A DNA stretch of 64,000 bases from Streptomyces seoulensis (GTDB taxonomy: Bacteria; Actinomycetota; Actinomycetes; Streptomycetales; Streptomycetaceae), in NCBI GenBank assembly GCA_013364255.1, contig CP054936.1:5536353-5600352 (forward strand). Reading direction: 5' to 3'. The notes below the pieces were generated by a model. It was not told the origin of the DNA, did not search any database, and was given only the letters and a program-made list of their open reading frames with translations. This document shows, piece after piece, positions 41,878-51,203 of this stretch (the first letter of the stretch is position 1; each line of letters starts with the position of its first letter). A program made the position numbers and the translations under genes.

Positions 41878-42999
41878 ATGCAGTTCGGGATCTTCAGCGT
41901 CGGCGACGTCACGCCGGACCCCACCACCGGCCGGACCCCGACCGAGCGCGAGCGCGTCAAGGCCATGGTCGCCATCGCGCTGAAGGCCGAGGAGGTCGGG
42001 CTCGACGTCTTCGCCACCGGCGAGCACCACAACCCGCCGTTCGTGCCGTCCTCGCCGACCACCCTGCTCGGCTACATAGCCGCCCGCACCGAGCGGCTGG
42101 TCCTGTCCACCTCGACCACCCTCATCACCACCAACGACCCGGTGAAGATCGCCGAGGACTTCGCGATGCTCCAGCAGCTCGCGGACGGCCGGGTGGACCT
42201 GATGACGGGCCGCGGCAACACCGGGCCGGTCTACCCCTGGTTCGGCAAGGACATCCGCCAGGGCATCAACCTCGCCATCGAGAACTACGCCCTGCTGCAC
42301 CGGCTGTGGCGCGAGGACGTCGTGGACTGGGAGGGCAAGTTCCGCACCCCGCTCCAGGGCTTCACGTCCACGCCGCGCCCGCTGGACGGCGTACCGCCGT
42401 TCGTCTGGCACGGCTCCATCCGGTCCCCGGAGATCGCCGAGCAGGCCGCGTACTACGGCGACGGCTTCTTCCACAACAACATCTTCTGGCCCGCCGACCA
42501 CACCAAGCGCATGATCGAGCTGTACCGGAACCGCTGGGCCCACTACGGGCACGGCGCCCCCGAGCAGGCGATCGTGGGCCTGGGCGGCCAGGTGTTCATG
42601 CGGAAGAACAGCCAGGACGCGGTGCGCGAGTTCCGCCCCTACTTCGACAACGCCCCGGTCTACGGCCACGGACCCTCCCTGGAGGACTTCACCGCCCAGA
42701 CGCCGCTGACCGTCGGCTCCCCGCAGCAGGTCATCGACAAGACGCTGTCCTTCCGCGAGTACGCCGGCGACTACCAGCGCCAGCTGTTCCTGATGGACCA
42801 CGCGGGACTGCCGCTGAAGACCGTCCTCGAACAGCTCGACCTCCTCGGCGAGCAGGTCGTGCCGGTGCTGCGCGAGGAGTTCGCGAAGAACCGCCCGGCG
42901 AACGTGCCGGACGCCCCCACCCACGCGTCCCTGCTGGCCGCGCGGGCGAAGGGTGACGAGAAGAAGAGTGACGAGAAGGCGGAGGTGAGCACCGTATGA
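41878..42999 (+). CDS. LLM-class (luciferase-like) flavin monooxygenase
   Basis: 373 residues, TIM-barrel luciferase-like family: MQFGIFSVGDVTPDP start, DVFATGEHHNPPFVPSSP near 45, STSTTLITTNDPVKIAEDFA near 80, DLMTGRGNTGPVYPWFG near 112. It uses FMNH2 and oxygen to oxidise an organic substrate that cannot be predicted. The Lys/Glu-rich tail may be disordered. The next gene overlaps by 4 bp and supplies a flavin reductase, so this is a two-component monooxygenase. Confidence 0.92.
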   Translation: MQFGIFSVGDVTPDPTTGRTPTERERVKAMVAIALKAEEVGLDVFATGEHHNPPFVPSSPTTLLGYIAARTERLVLSTSTTLITTNDPVKIAEDFAMLQQLADGRVDLMTGRGNTGPVYPWFGKDIRQGINLAIENYALLHRLWREDVVDWEGKFRTPLQGFTSTPRPLDGVPPFVWHGSIRSPEIAEQAAYYGDGFFHNNIFWPADHTKRMIELYRNRWAHYGHGAPEQAIVGLGGQVFMRKNSQDAVREFRPYFDNAPVYGHGPSLEDFTAQTPLTVGSPQQVIDKTLSFREYAGDYQRQLFLMDHAGLPLKTVLEQLDLLGEQVVPVLREEFAKNRPANVPDAPTHASLLAARAKGDEKKSDEKAEVSTV

Positions 43000-43604
43000 A
43001 CGAGCTCGTCGTCGTGTCGGCGGGGCTGAGCGTCCCGTCCTCCACCCGGCTGCTGGGCGACCGGCTGGCCGCCGCGACCGCCGCGCACACCGGCGCGGAG
43101 GTCCGGGTGATCGAGCTGCGCGACCTCGCCGTCGAGATCGCGCACCACCTCACCAGCGGTTTCCCCGGCCCGGCCCTGGCCGACGCGCTGGACGCGGTGA
43201 CCGGGGCGGCCGGACTCATCGTCGTCACTCCGGTGTTCTCCGCGTCGTACAGCGGACTGTTCAAGTCGTTCTTCGACGTGCTCGGAGCGTGGGACAAGGA
43301 CGCGCTGGCCGGCACGCCGGTGCTGATCGCCGCGACCGGCGGCACCGCGCGCCACTCGCTGGTGCTCGACCACGCCCTGCGGCCGCTGTTCGCCTACCTG
43401 CGGGCCGTGGTCGCGCCCACCGGCGTCTACGCCGCCTCCGAGGACTGGGGCGCGGAGGGGCTGCCCGAGCGCGTCGAGCGGGCCGCCGGGGAACTGGCGG
43501 CGCTGACGGCGGGGCTGTCCGGCCGGGTCCCGGCGGCCCGCCCGGAGGCCGGCGGCTTCACGGTGGTGCCGTTCGCGGAGCAACTGGCCGCACTGCGCGA
43601 CTGA
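42996..43604 (+). CDS. NADPH-dependent FMN reductase (CE1759-like)
   Basis: 202 residues, flavodoxin-like: MNELVVVSAGLSVPSSTRLL, LIVVTPVFSASYSGLFKSFFD near 75, and VLIAATGGTARHSLVLDHAL near 108. It should supply reduced FMN to the adjacent monooxygenase. The start ATG overlaps the monooxygenase stop (ATGA), confirming a coupled pair. Confidence 0.92.
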   Translation: MNELVVVSAGLSVPSSTRLLGDRLAAATAAHTGAEVRVIELRDLAVEIAHHLTSGFPGPALADALDAVTGAAGLIVVTPVFSASYSGLFKSFFDVLGAWDKDALAGTPVLIAATGGTARHSLVLDHALRPLFAYLRAVVAPTGVYAASEDWGAEGLPERVERAAGELAALTAGLSGRVPAARPEAGGFTVVPFAEQLAALRD

Positions 43605-43654
43605 CGGCCGCCGTGCCCGGGACGGCGCCGCCGGCCGCGCGGCGCGTGCCGCCG

Positions 43655-43703
43655 GCCGCCGTGTTTCCGGTGCGCCGTCGGCCGCCGTGTTTCCGGTGCG
43701 CCG
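43655..43703. repeat. 23-bp direct repeat, period 26 bp
   Basis: GCCGCCGTGTTTCCGGTGCG(CCG) is present twice, at 43655-43677 and 43681-43703. The surrounding 43605-43892 has no gene. It must contain the two-component promoter. Confidence 0.85.
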
Positions 43704-43892
43704 CTGACGGCCGTGCGGCGGCTACGCCCGCCGGCAGCCGTGCGGTGCGTACGTCCGCTGACGGCCGCGGCGCCGCAGCGAGGCGGTTGCCTGGCCGGGG
43801 GTGCCGCCGACACGGTGAGAGCCGGGTAAAAAGGGCGGCCCCCGGGCCGCCCGCCCCGTCTCGCGCCGCCCTGGCCTTGGCAGACTGGACCG

Positions 43893-44618
43893 GTGCCCCA
43901 GACTGTGCTGCTCGCCGAAGACGACCGCGCCATCCGCCACGCCCTGGAACGGGCGCTGACCCTGGAGGGCTACGAGGTGACGGCGGTCGCCGACGGCGTC
44001 GAGGCACTCGCCCAGGCCCACCGCAACCCGCCGGACATCCTCGTCCTGGACGTGATGATGCCCGGGATCGACGGGCTCCAGGTCTGCCGGGTGCTGCGCG
44101 CCGAGGGCGACCGCACCCCGATCCTCATGCTCACCGCCCTGGTGGAGACCGCCGACCGGATCGCCGGGCTGGACGCCGGCGCCGACGACTACGTCGTCAA
44201 GCCGTTCGACGTCGAGGAGGTCTTCGCCCGGCTGCGCGCCCTGCTGCGCCGCACCAGCCCCGCCGCCACCGGCGCCGCCGAGGACGTACCGGCCAGGGAG
44301 CCGCAGCTGCCCGAGCGGCAGACCGTCGAGGCGGCCGGCATCCGCATGGACCTCCAGGCCCGCCGGGTCTGGCGCGGCGGCCGCGAGCTGGAACTGACCC
44401 GCACCGAGTTCGAACTCCTCGAACTGCTGGTCCGCAACGCCGGCATAGTCCTCGACCACTCCACCATCTACGACCGCATCTGGGGCTACGACTTCGGCCC
44501 CGGCTCCAAGAACCTCGCGGTCTACGTCGGCTACCTGCGCCGCAAGCTCGACGAGCCGGGCGCGCCGCAGCTGATCCACACCGTCCGCGGCGTGGGTTAC
44601 GTGCTGCGGGAGGACTGA
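43893..44618 (+). CDS. OmpR-family response regulator (MprA-like)
   Basis: 241 residues. The receiver domain has Asp53 in LVLDVMMPGIDG, the acidic pair EDD at 9-11 and the lysine in DDYVVKPFD. An OmpR winged helix follows from ~150: RRVWRGGRELELTRTEFELLELL, then HSTIYDRIWGYDF and VYVGYLRRKL. It starts GTG and is followed directly by its sensor kinase, so they form one operon. Confidence 0.93.
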   Translation: MPQTVLLAEDDRAIRHALERALTLEGYEVTAVADGVEALAQAHRNPPDILVLDVMMPGIDGLQVCRVLRAEGDRTPILMLTALVETADRIAGLDAGADDYVVKPFDVEEVFARLRALLRRTSPAATGAAEDVPAREPQLPERQTVEAAGIRMDLQARRVWRGGRELELTRTEFELLELLVRNAGIVLDHSTIYDRIWGYDFGPGSKNLAVYVGYLRRKLDEPGAPQLIHTVRGVGYVLRED

Positions 44619-46142
44619 GTGGGCCGCCTCGCGCGGCTGCTGGACCGGCCGCGGCCGGGTCTCTCCTCGCTGCGGACCACGTTCGCGGTGACGTTCGCCC
44701 TGGTGACCGCCGCCGTCACCGTCCTCGTCGGCATCCTGTCGTACAACTCCGCCGCCCGGCTGGTGCGGGTGGACCAGCAGTCCGTGTTCACCCAGGTCGT
44801 CCAGGACGTCCAGGACGAGGTACGGCGCTACGACCGCACCCCGCAGGACTTCTCCTCCTCCCGCCCCGGACACGAGGTCGTCCGGCCCAGCCGCACCGAT
44901 GTGCAGGTGCTCGGCGACCAGGGCCAGATCGTGGACCACGGCAGCCCCCCGCTGCCCGTCACCGAGGACGACCGGACCGTGGCGGCCGCCGCCACGGCCG
45001 GCCGGACCGTCGAGTACCAGGACGTGGCGGTCGCCGACGACGTCTACCGCGTCGCCACCGTCGCGCTCGGCGACGGCCGCGGCGCCGTGCAGGTCGCCCA
45101 GGAGTTCAGCGACACCGAGGACCTGCTGCGCGCACTCCAGCAGCGGACGCTGATCCTGATGGGCGCCGTCGTCACCGCGGCCGGACTGTGCGGCTGGTGG
45201 CTGGCCCGCCGCATCACCCGGCGGCTGCGCATCCTGACCGCCGCCGCCGAGGACGTCGCCCGCACCCGGCGGCTCGGCGTCGACGTCCCCGTCACCGGCT
45301 ACGACGAGGTGGGCCGCCTCGGCCGCTCCTTCGACCGGATGCTGGGCCGGCTCGCCCAGTCCGAGGAGGACCAGCGCCGCCTGGTCCAGGACGCGGGCCA
45401 CGAACTGCGCACCCCGCTCACCTCGCTGCGCACCAACATCTCGCTGCTGCGCCGCATCGACGAACTGCCGCCCGCCTCCCGTGAGGAACTGGTCGCCGAC
45501 CTCACCCAGGAGGCGCGCGAACTCACCGACCTGGTCAACGAGTTGGTCGACCTCGCGGCCGGCCAGTCCGACTCCGAGCCCCCGCAGCGGGTCGACGTCG
45601 CCGACGTCGCCGAGGACGTGGCGGGACTCGCCCGCCGCCGCACCGGACGGGACATCGTGGTGCGCGCGAGCGGCGACACGACCGTCGACGGCCGGCCGGG
45701 CATGCTCCAGCGGGCCCTGTCCAACCTGGTCGAGAACGCCGCGAAGTTCGACCGGGGCGGCACGGCGCCGATCGAGATCGCCGTCTCCGGCCCGGCCCGG
45801 CCCGGCACCGTGCGTGTGGAGGTCCTCGACCGCGGGCCCGGCATCGCCGAGGGCGACCTGCTCCGCGTCTTCGACCGCTTCTACCGCGCCGCCGACGCGC
45901 GCTCGCTGCCCGGCTCGGGCCTCGGCCTGTCCATCGTGCGGGAGGTGGCGACGGCGCACGAGGGCGCGCCGTTCGCCGCCCGCCGCCCGGGCGGCGGGGC
46001 GGTGATCGGCTTCACGGTGGGGGTGGAGCGCGAACGGGAGCGTGGGCACGGGCTCGGGCATGGCTACGGGCACGAGCGTGGGCACGGCCACGAGCGTGGG
46101 CACGAGCGGGGCGGCCCGCATGAGGGGCGCGGGGGGAGCTGA
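44619..46142 (+). CDS. sensor histidine kinase with His/Gly-rich C-terminus
   Basis: 507 residues. TM1 ~20-40, outer sensor domain ~45-175, TM2 ~178-195, HAMP ~196-250, then His261 in DAGHELRTPLTSLRTN, N box LSNLVENAAKFD, G boxes DRGPGIAEGD and GSGLGLSIV. After the catalytic domain is a ~35-residue tail of GHG/HERGHG repeats with nine His. It may bind metal or be slippage-derived. The start GTG follows the regulator stop with no gap. The pair resembles MprAB but the signal is unknown. Confidence 0.93.
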   Translation: MGRLARLLDRPRPGLSSLRTTFAVTFALVTAAVTVLVGILSYNSAARLVRVDQQSVFTQVVQDVQDEVRRYDRTPQDFSSSRPGHEVVRPSRTDVQVLGDQGQIVDHGSPPLPVTEDDRTVAAAATAGRTVEYQDVAVADDVYRVATVALGDGRGAVQVAQEFSDTEDLLRALQQRTLILMGAVVTAAGLCGWWLARRITRRLRILTAAAEDVARTRRLGVDVPVTGYDEVGRLGRSFDRMLGRLAQSEEDQRRLVQDAGHELRTPLTSLRTNISLLRRIDELPPASREELVADLTQEARELTDLVNELVDLAAGQSDSEPPQRVDVADVAEDVAGLARRRTGRDIVVRASGDTTVDGRPGMLQRALSNLVENAAKFDRGGTAPIEIAVSGPARPGTVRVEVLDRGPGIAEGDLLRVFDRFYRAADARSLPGSGLGLSIVREVATAHEGAPFAARRPGGGAVIGFTVGVERERERGHGLGHGYGHERGHGHERGHERGGPHEGRGGS

Positions 46143-46148
46143 AGGGGA

Positions 46149-46176
46149 GCGGGGCGGTGGGGGCCGGCCGCCCCGC
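46149..46176. terminator. hairpin between the kinase and MprF-like genes
   Basis: GCGGGGCGG pairs with CCGCCCCGC around a 10-base loop between convergent genes. It probably serves both. Confidence 0.72.
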
Positions 46177-46203
46177 ACCGCCCCCTCCGTCAGAGGTCGT
46201 CCC

Positions 46204-48024
46204 TCAGTGCCCGGAACCGGTCGCCGGGCCGTCGGCGGCCGGCGCCGACTGGTCCTTGCGGCGGCTGAACGACGGCAGCGCGGGCGGGGTGAGGAAGCCC
46301 TCGGCGCGGGCGCTGGCGAGGCCGATGCGCGGGATGTCGGCGCTCTTGGCGAACAGCAGGAACCGAGGCTCCCACACCGGCCGGTACTTGGCGTTGGCGC
46401 GGTACAGGGACTCGATCTGCCACCAGCGGGAGAAGAAGGTGAGCACCGAGCGCCACAGCCGCAGCACCGGCCCGGCGCCGAGCCGCGCGCCGCGCTCGAA
46501 GACCGAGCGGAACATCGCGAAGTTGAGCGAAACCCGCCGTACGCCGATCTCCCCGGCACGCAGCAGCAGTTCCACCACCATGAACTCCATCAGGCCGTTC
46601 TCGGAGTCGCGGTCCCGGCGCATCAGGTCCAGCGAGAGCCCCTGCTCGCCCCACGGCACGAAGCTGAGCAGCGCGCGCGGCACCCCGTCGGCGTCCCGGC
46701 ACTCCAGCATCACGCAGCGGCCGTCGGCCGGGTCGCCGAGGCGGCCCAGCGCCATGGAGAAGCCGCGTTCGGTGGCGCCGTCGCGCCAGTGGTCGGCGCG
46801 GTCGACCAGCCGGGCCATCTCCTCGTCGGGGATGTCCTCGTGGCGGCGGACGGTGACGGTGTAGCCGGCCCGGCGGACCCGGTTGTGGGCCTGCCGTACG
46901 ACGCGCATGGCGCGGCCGTCGAGGCTGAAGTCGGCGACCTCGACGATGGCTTCGTCCCCCAGTTCGAGGGCGTCGAGGCCATGCCGGGCGTAGACGGTGC
47001 CGGCCTCCTCGCTCGCGCCCATGACGGCGGGCGTCCAGGCGTGCCGGCGGGCCTCGTCCAGCCAGGCGTCGATCGCGCCGGGCCAGGCCTCCAGGTCGCC
47101 GATGGGGTCGCCGGAGGCGAGGCTGACGCCGCCCACGACGCGGTAGGTGACGGCGGCCTTGCCGGTGGGGGAGAAGAGGGCGGCCTTGTCGCGGCGCAGG
47201 GCGAAGTAGCCGAGGGAGTCGCGCTCGCCGTGCTTGTCGAGCAGTTCGCGCAGCCGCTTCTCGTCCTCGGCGGTGAGCAGGGCGCGGCCGCGCGGCGCGC
47301 GGAAGCAGGCGTACAGGACGAGGAGGAAGGTGGCCGCCATCAGGACGTTGATGGTGATGTCCACCCAGCGCGGGGCGTGCACGGCGGGGACGTGGTCGGC
47401 GAGCGGGCCGACGCTGATGCCGCGCAGCAGGGTGTAGGCGATCTTGTCGGAGAGGGCGGCGGCGCCGGGCTCCTTGTTCGTGGCGCCGACCAGCCAGGTG
47501 CCCAGGCCGCAGCTGACGAGGACGCCGATCGCGCCGACGACGAGGGCCAGCCGGGGGTTGGAGCGGTCGCCGATGGCGTTGAACTCGCGCCGGCCGACGA
47601 GCAGCGCGGCGACGAACAGGCCGGTCAGCGCGGCGGAGACCCAGTTGAAGGGGTGGTCGGCGAACCGGTCCTGGGTCAGCGCGGCGACGTAGAGGAGGAA
47701 CAGGGGGCCGGCCAGGATGAGGTTGAAGACCCAGGCGGCGCGTTTGCGGCGGCGCATCACCGTGGCCAGGAACAGCGCGAGCGCCGCCGAGACCAGGCCG
47801 GCGGTGGCCAGGTACGGGGTGAAGAACTCACCCGCGTTGTGCTCGTGCACCTCCTCGCGGAACGGCAGGGAGAGCACGGCGACGATGTTCAGCACCGCGA
47901 GCAGCCGCAGGTACCAGACGGTGGCCGAGGCGGCCCGCGCCCGCAGCCGGGGGCCGGGGGAGGGACGGGTGGCGGCGCGGGTGTCGCGCTGCGGGGGGAC
48001 GGAGAGCGACTGTTGTGCGGGCAT
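46204..48024 (-). CDS. MprF-like membrane protein with DUF2156 domain (aminoacyl-phosphatidylglycerol synthase type)
   Basis: 606 residues. Six hydrophobic segments lie in the first ~240 residues, then the soluble DUF2156 GNAT-like domain with LGYFALRRDKAALFSPTGKA, ADFSLDGRAMRVVRQAHNRV and MRRDRDSENGLMEFMV. It probably transfers an amino acid or similar group from aminoacyl-tRNA to a lipid, altering surface charge; this is inferred from family. It has fewer membrane helices than S. aureus MprF. ATG 48024 is chosen; GTG 48033 sits close to GAGGTGA and is equally possible. Confidence 0.85.
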   Translation of the reverse strand: MPAQQSLSVPPQRDTRAATRPSPGPRLRARAASATVWYLRLLAVLNIVAVLSLPFREEVHEHNAGEFFTPYLATAGLVSAALALFLATVMRRRKRAAWVFNLILAGPLFLLYVAALTQDRFADHPFNWVSAALTGLFVAALLVGRREFNAIGDRSNPRLALVVGAIGVLVSCGLGTWLVGATNKEPGAAALSDKIAYTLLRGISVGPLADHVPAVHAPRWVDITINVLMAATFLLVLYACFRAPRGRALLTAEDEKRLRELLDKHGERDSLGYFALRRDKAALFSPTGKAAVTYRVVGGVSLASGDPIGDLEAWPGAIDAWLDEARRHAWTPAVMGASEEAGTVYARHGLDALELGDEAIVEVADFSLDGRAMRVVRQAHNRVRRAGYTVTVRRHEDIPDEEMARLVDRADHWRDGATERGFSMALGRLGDPADGRCVMLECRDADGVPRALLSFVPWGEQGLSLDLMRRDRDSENGLMEFMVVELLLRAGEIGVRRVSLNFAMFRSVFERGARLGAGPVLRLWRSVLTFFSRWWQIESLYRANAKYRPVWEPRFLLFAKSADIPRIGLASARAEGFLTPPALPSFSRRKDQSAPAADGPATGSGH

Positions 48025-48183
48025 GGGTGACACGTCACCTCGAAGCGGGCCGGTGAAACCGGCGGGTCCGATGGGATGAGGGTGCGTGCGGCGAGCGGTG
48101 CCGGACGCGTGGTCCGCCGTACGCCCGGCCGGACCACCGCTCCCACTCTCGCGGGCGAAGGTAAGGAACGGGGGCGGGGCGGT

Positions 48184-48738
48184 TTACCCGGCCGGGGCGG
48201 GACCGGAGGGGTGTGCGGGGTCGGTGGGGGCGGTGGGGCTGCCGGGAGCGGGGGCGGCGGCTGCCGGTGCGTCGGCTGCCGACGTATCGGCCGGCGGCTC
48301 GGCGGTGGCCGTACCCGCGGTGGCCGTACCTGCGGTGGCCGTACCCGCGGTGGCCGGGTCCTCGGCTGTGCCGACCGCCGCGCGGGGCGGCGTGGGAGGG
48401 CCGGAGGGCGGGGTCTGCCGGGCGGGCGCCGTGCGGGCCGGGTGTCTGCGGGACGCCGTCAGCAGCCACACCAGGTTCCCGACCGCCGCGCCCGCCGCCA
48501 TCGTGGCGACGATGACCCCGGCGGTGGCGAAGCCGTTGTTGAACAGCCGCGGCCGCGGATTGAGGATGTGCAGCCCGAACCCGCACAGCTGGTACGCGCC
48601 GACGGCCGCGATCGTCAGGCTCACCACGAGCACGGCGACCGTCGGGCCGAGCGGACCCTCGGCCCCTTCCTCGTGGCCGCCGCCGGACCTCGCGCCGCCG
48701 CTCCCGGCAGCGGGCCCCGGACAATGCGCTTCCTGCAT
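48184..48738 (-). CDS. small membrane protein with two helices and Ala/Thr/Pro repeats
   Basis: 184 residues. After a Gly-rich N-terminus come two hydrophobic helices (LGPTVAVLVVSLTIAAVGAY and VIVATMAAGAAVGNLVWLL). The C-terminal ~80 residues are Ala/Pro/Thr-rich, with ATAGT repeats coded by four 15-bp DNA copies (48302-48360). No family is recognised. It is likely real because of the helices and codon bias. Confidence 0.72.
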   Translation of the reverse strand: MQEAHCPGPAAGSGGARSGGGHEEGAEGPLGPTVAVLVVSLTIAAVGAYQLCGFGLHILNPRPRLFNNGFATAGVIVATMAAGAAVGNLVWLLTASRRHPARTAPARQTPPSGPPTPPRAAVGTAEDPATAGTATAGTATAGTATAEPPADTSAADAPAAAAPAPGSPTAPTDPAHPSGPAPAG

Positions 48739-48860
48739 GCTTCCCCCGTCGACCGTGTGGATGCCAGCGGTTCCCTACAGTACGTAGTGCCGTGCTCACG
48801 AACGAAACCGGCCACCGCCGGACGGGCGGGTCGCGGCGCCGCTGAAGTCCTGCCGAGCGG

Positions 48861-49514
48861 TCAGTACACGCCCGCCCGGGCGGCGGCGAGGGCGGCCGAG
48901 GCGGCGCGGTCGGCGGCGGCCTCGTCGAGCGGCGCGCCGGTGGTGAGCAGGCCGTAGTAGAGCGGCGCCGAGACCGCGCTCACCACCGCGCCGGCGTCGG
49001 TCCCCGCGGGCAGTTCGCCGCGGGCGACGGCGTCGGTGACGCACCCGGACCACTCCTCGACCCGTACGGCGTAGAAGCGGTGCAGCGCCTCGGCGGTCTG
49101 CGGGTCGCACAGCGAGGCCGCGATCAGCGCGCGGAACAGCCTGCCCTGCCGGGGGTCGGTGAGGGTGCCGGCGACGAGGCGGGCGTTGGCGCGCAGATCC
49201 TCCTCCAGGCTGCCGGTGCGGGCGCGCGGCAGGGACTGCTCGGCCATGTCCTCCAGCAGGTCGGCGGCGAGCGCGGCGGGGGTGCCCCAGCGGCGGTAGA
49301 CGGTGGTCTTGCCGACTCCGGCGCGGCGGGCGATGTCGGCGAGGTCGAGCCCTTCGAAGCCGGCTTCGGCCAGCACGTCCCCGGCCGCGCCGAGCACGGC
49401 CTCGCGCACCCGCGCGGTACGGCCGCCGGGGCGCACGGTGCCGGGCGCGGAGGAGGAGGGGTCGGTCGGGGCGGAGGGGTCGGGTACGGGGGCGTCGGGC
49501 ACTGTGTCGGGCAT
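48861..49514 (-). CDS. TetR family regulator
   Basis: 217 residues. A Pro/Ser/Thr-rich N-terminal ~30 is followed by the HTH: VREAVLGAAGDVLAEAGFEG then IARRAGVGKTTVYRRWGTP. The ligand domain is ~85-217. It is divergent from an MFS exporter, with inverted half-sites between, and probably represses that exporter until a substrate binds. Confidence 0.92.
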   Translation of the reverse strand: MPDTVPDAPVPDPSAPTDPSSSAPGTVRPGGRTARVREAVLGAAGDVLAEAGFEGLDLADIARRAGVGKTTVYRRWGTPAALAADLLEDMAEQSLPRARTGSLEEDLRANARLVAGTLTDPRQGRLFRALIAASLCDPQTAEALHRFYAVRVEEWSGCVTDAVARGELPAGTDAGAVVSAVSAPLYYGLLTTGAPLDEAAADRAASAALAAARAGVY

Positions 49515-49529
49515 CTAATCGGTACTCCC

Positions 49530-49576
49530 GTTCCATTACTGCGCTTCCGGTGCTACGGTCTTCACTGTAACGGAAC
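49530..49576. promoter_or_regulatory. inverted half-sites between the TetR and MFS genes
   Basis: GTTCCATTAC (49530-49539) and GTAACGGAAC (49567-49576) are inverted copies matching in 9 of 10 positions. They flank the region where both promoters should lie and are likely a TetR-regulator binding pair. Confidence 0.65.
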
Positions 49577-49613
49577 CATAGACCCGTTTGCGCCTCCGAA
49601 AGGCACATCTGTC

Positions 49614-51131
49614 ATGTCAACGGCAACCCCGACGCCCACGGGCGCCACCCCGGCCGACCCGGCCACCCCGGCCGCCACCGCCTCCGCCCCTGCCCCCGCC
49701 ACCTCCCCGACACCCACCCCCACCCCCGCCACCGTCCCCGACCAGCGGCTCACCGGCCGGCTGCGGCTGATCCTCGCCGTTCTCCTGGTCGCGCAGTTCA
49801 TGCTGGCCGTCGACTTCTCGATCCTGAACGTCGCCCTGCCCGAGATCGGCGACGGACTCGGCTTCTCCCTGGGCGGACTCCAGTGGATCGCCACCTCCTT
49901 CGCGCTGTGCGCGGCCGGCTTCACGCTCTTCTTCGGCCGGATCGGCGACCTGATCGGCCGTAAGCGGATCTTCCTCGCCGGCCTCGCCGTCCTCGGGGCG
50001 GCGTCCCTCGCCGGCGGCCTCGCCACCTCGCCCACCGTGCTGATCGCCGCCCGGATCGCCCAGGGCCTGGCCACCGCCGCCGTCACTCCGGCGGGCCTGT
50101 CCCTGCTCACCACCTCCTTCCCCGAGGGGCCGCTGCGTGAGAAGGCGCTCGGGCTGAACGGCGCGCTGATGTCGGCCGGGTTCACCACCGGCGCGGTCCT
50201 GGGCGGCGTCCTGACCGACCTGCTCTCCTGGCGCTGGTCCTTCTTCGTCAACGTCCCGGTCGCCCTCGCCGTCCTGCTCGTCGCCCCCGCCGTGATCAAG
50301 GAGTCGCGGCCCGCGCACCGCCCGCGTCTCGACCTGCCCGGCGCGCTGAGCGTCACCCTGGGACTGCTCGGCATCGTCTACGGCCTCACCCGCGCCGGTG
50401 AGCACGGCTGGACCGACGCCCTCGCCCTGACCGGCCTGCTCGCCGGCGCCGTACTGCTGGCCGTGTTCGGGTTCGTGGAGCGCCGGGTCGCCCAGCCGCT
50501 GGTTCCGCCGCACGTGCTGCGCCGGCCGAGCGTGGCGTGGGGCAACGTCCTCGGGGTGCTGGCCTTCGTCACCGAAACCTCGCTCGTGTACCTGCTCACC
50601 CTCTACATGCAGAAGACCCTCGGCTTCTCCGCGCTGACCGCGGGCGTCTCCTTCGGCGTGCTGGGCCTGGGCACCGTGGCGGGCGGTCTGCTCGCCCCCC
50701 GGGTGATCGCCCGCCGCTCCACGCTCACCGCGCTGGTCGCCGGCGGTCTGGTCCAGACGGTGTTCACGGCCGTACTGCTGCTGCTCGGCACGGGCGCGGG
50801 CTGGATGTGGCTGCTGCTGCCGGCCACGTTCTTCGGCGGCGTGGGCAACATGCTGGTCATCGTCGGCTTCATGGTCACCGCCACCTCCGGCCTGCCGGAC
50901 CGCGAACAGGGCCTGGCGACCGGCCTGGCCACCATGTCCCAGCAGATCGGCATCACCCTGGGCACCCCGGTCATGTCGGCGGTCGTCACCGCCACGGCCG
51001 GAGCGGCGACCGCGGGCGCCGTCCTGCACGGCGTCACGGTGGCCGTCGCGGTCAACGCCGCCCTGGTCCTGGTGGGCGTCCTGATCGCCGCGGTCTTCCT
51101 GCGCGGGCGGCGCGCACCGTCCGGCGCGTGA
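49614..51131 (+). CDS. MFS transporter (DHA2 drug exporter type)
   Basis: 505 residues with fourteen predicted helices after a low-complexity Thr/Pro/Ala-rich N-terminal ~40. Motif A-like GRIGDLIGRKRIFLAG near 125 and motif C-like GLATAAVTPAGLSLL fit the DHA2 family. It should export toxic compounds by proton antiport. ATG 49614 sits after AAAGGCAC. The divergent TetR gene with inverted half-sites suggests substrate-inducible expression. Confidence 0.92.
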   Translation: MSTATPTPTGATPADPATPAATASAPAPATSPTPTPTPATVPDQRLTGRLRLILAVLLVAQFMLAVDFSILNVALPEIGDGLGFSLGGLQWIATSFALCAAGFTLFFGRIGDLIGRKRIFLAGLAVLGAASLAGGLATSPTVLIAARIAQGLATAAVTPAGLSLLTTSFPEGPLREKALGLNGALMSAGFTTGAVLGGVLTDLLSWRWSFFVNVPVALAVLLVAPAVIKESRPAHRPRLDLPGALSVTLGLLGIVYGLTRAGEHGWTDALALTGLLAGAVLLAVFGFVERRVAQPLVPPHVLRRPSVAWGNVLGVLAFVTETSLVYLLTLYMQKTLGFSALTAGVSFGVLGLGTVAGGLLAPRVIARRSTLTALVAGGLVQTVFTAVLLLLGTGAGWMWLLLPATFFGGVGNMLVIVGFMVTATSGLPDREQGLATGLATMSQQIGITLGTPVMSAVVTATAGAATAGAVLHGVTVAVAVNAALVLVGVLIAAVFLRGRRAPSGA

Positions 51132-51203
51132 GGCGGCGGAGCGGCGGCGGCGCGGCGGCGGCGGGGGCTTGCCGTGCCGGGCGGGGGCGCGCACCGTGGA
51201 GAT

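Noticed and set aside
43722..46559. Long minus-strand frame antisense to the two-component system
   Set aside because: The plus strand encodes clear receiver and kinase domains; the antisense product has no recognisable domain.
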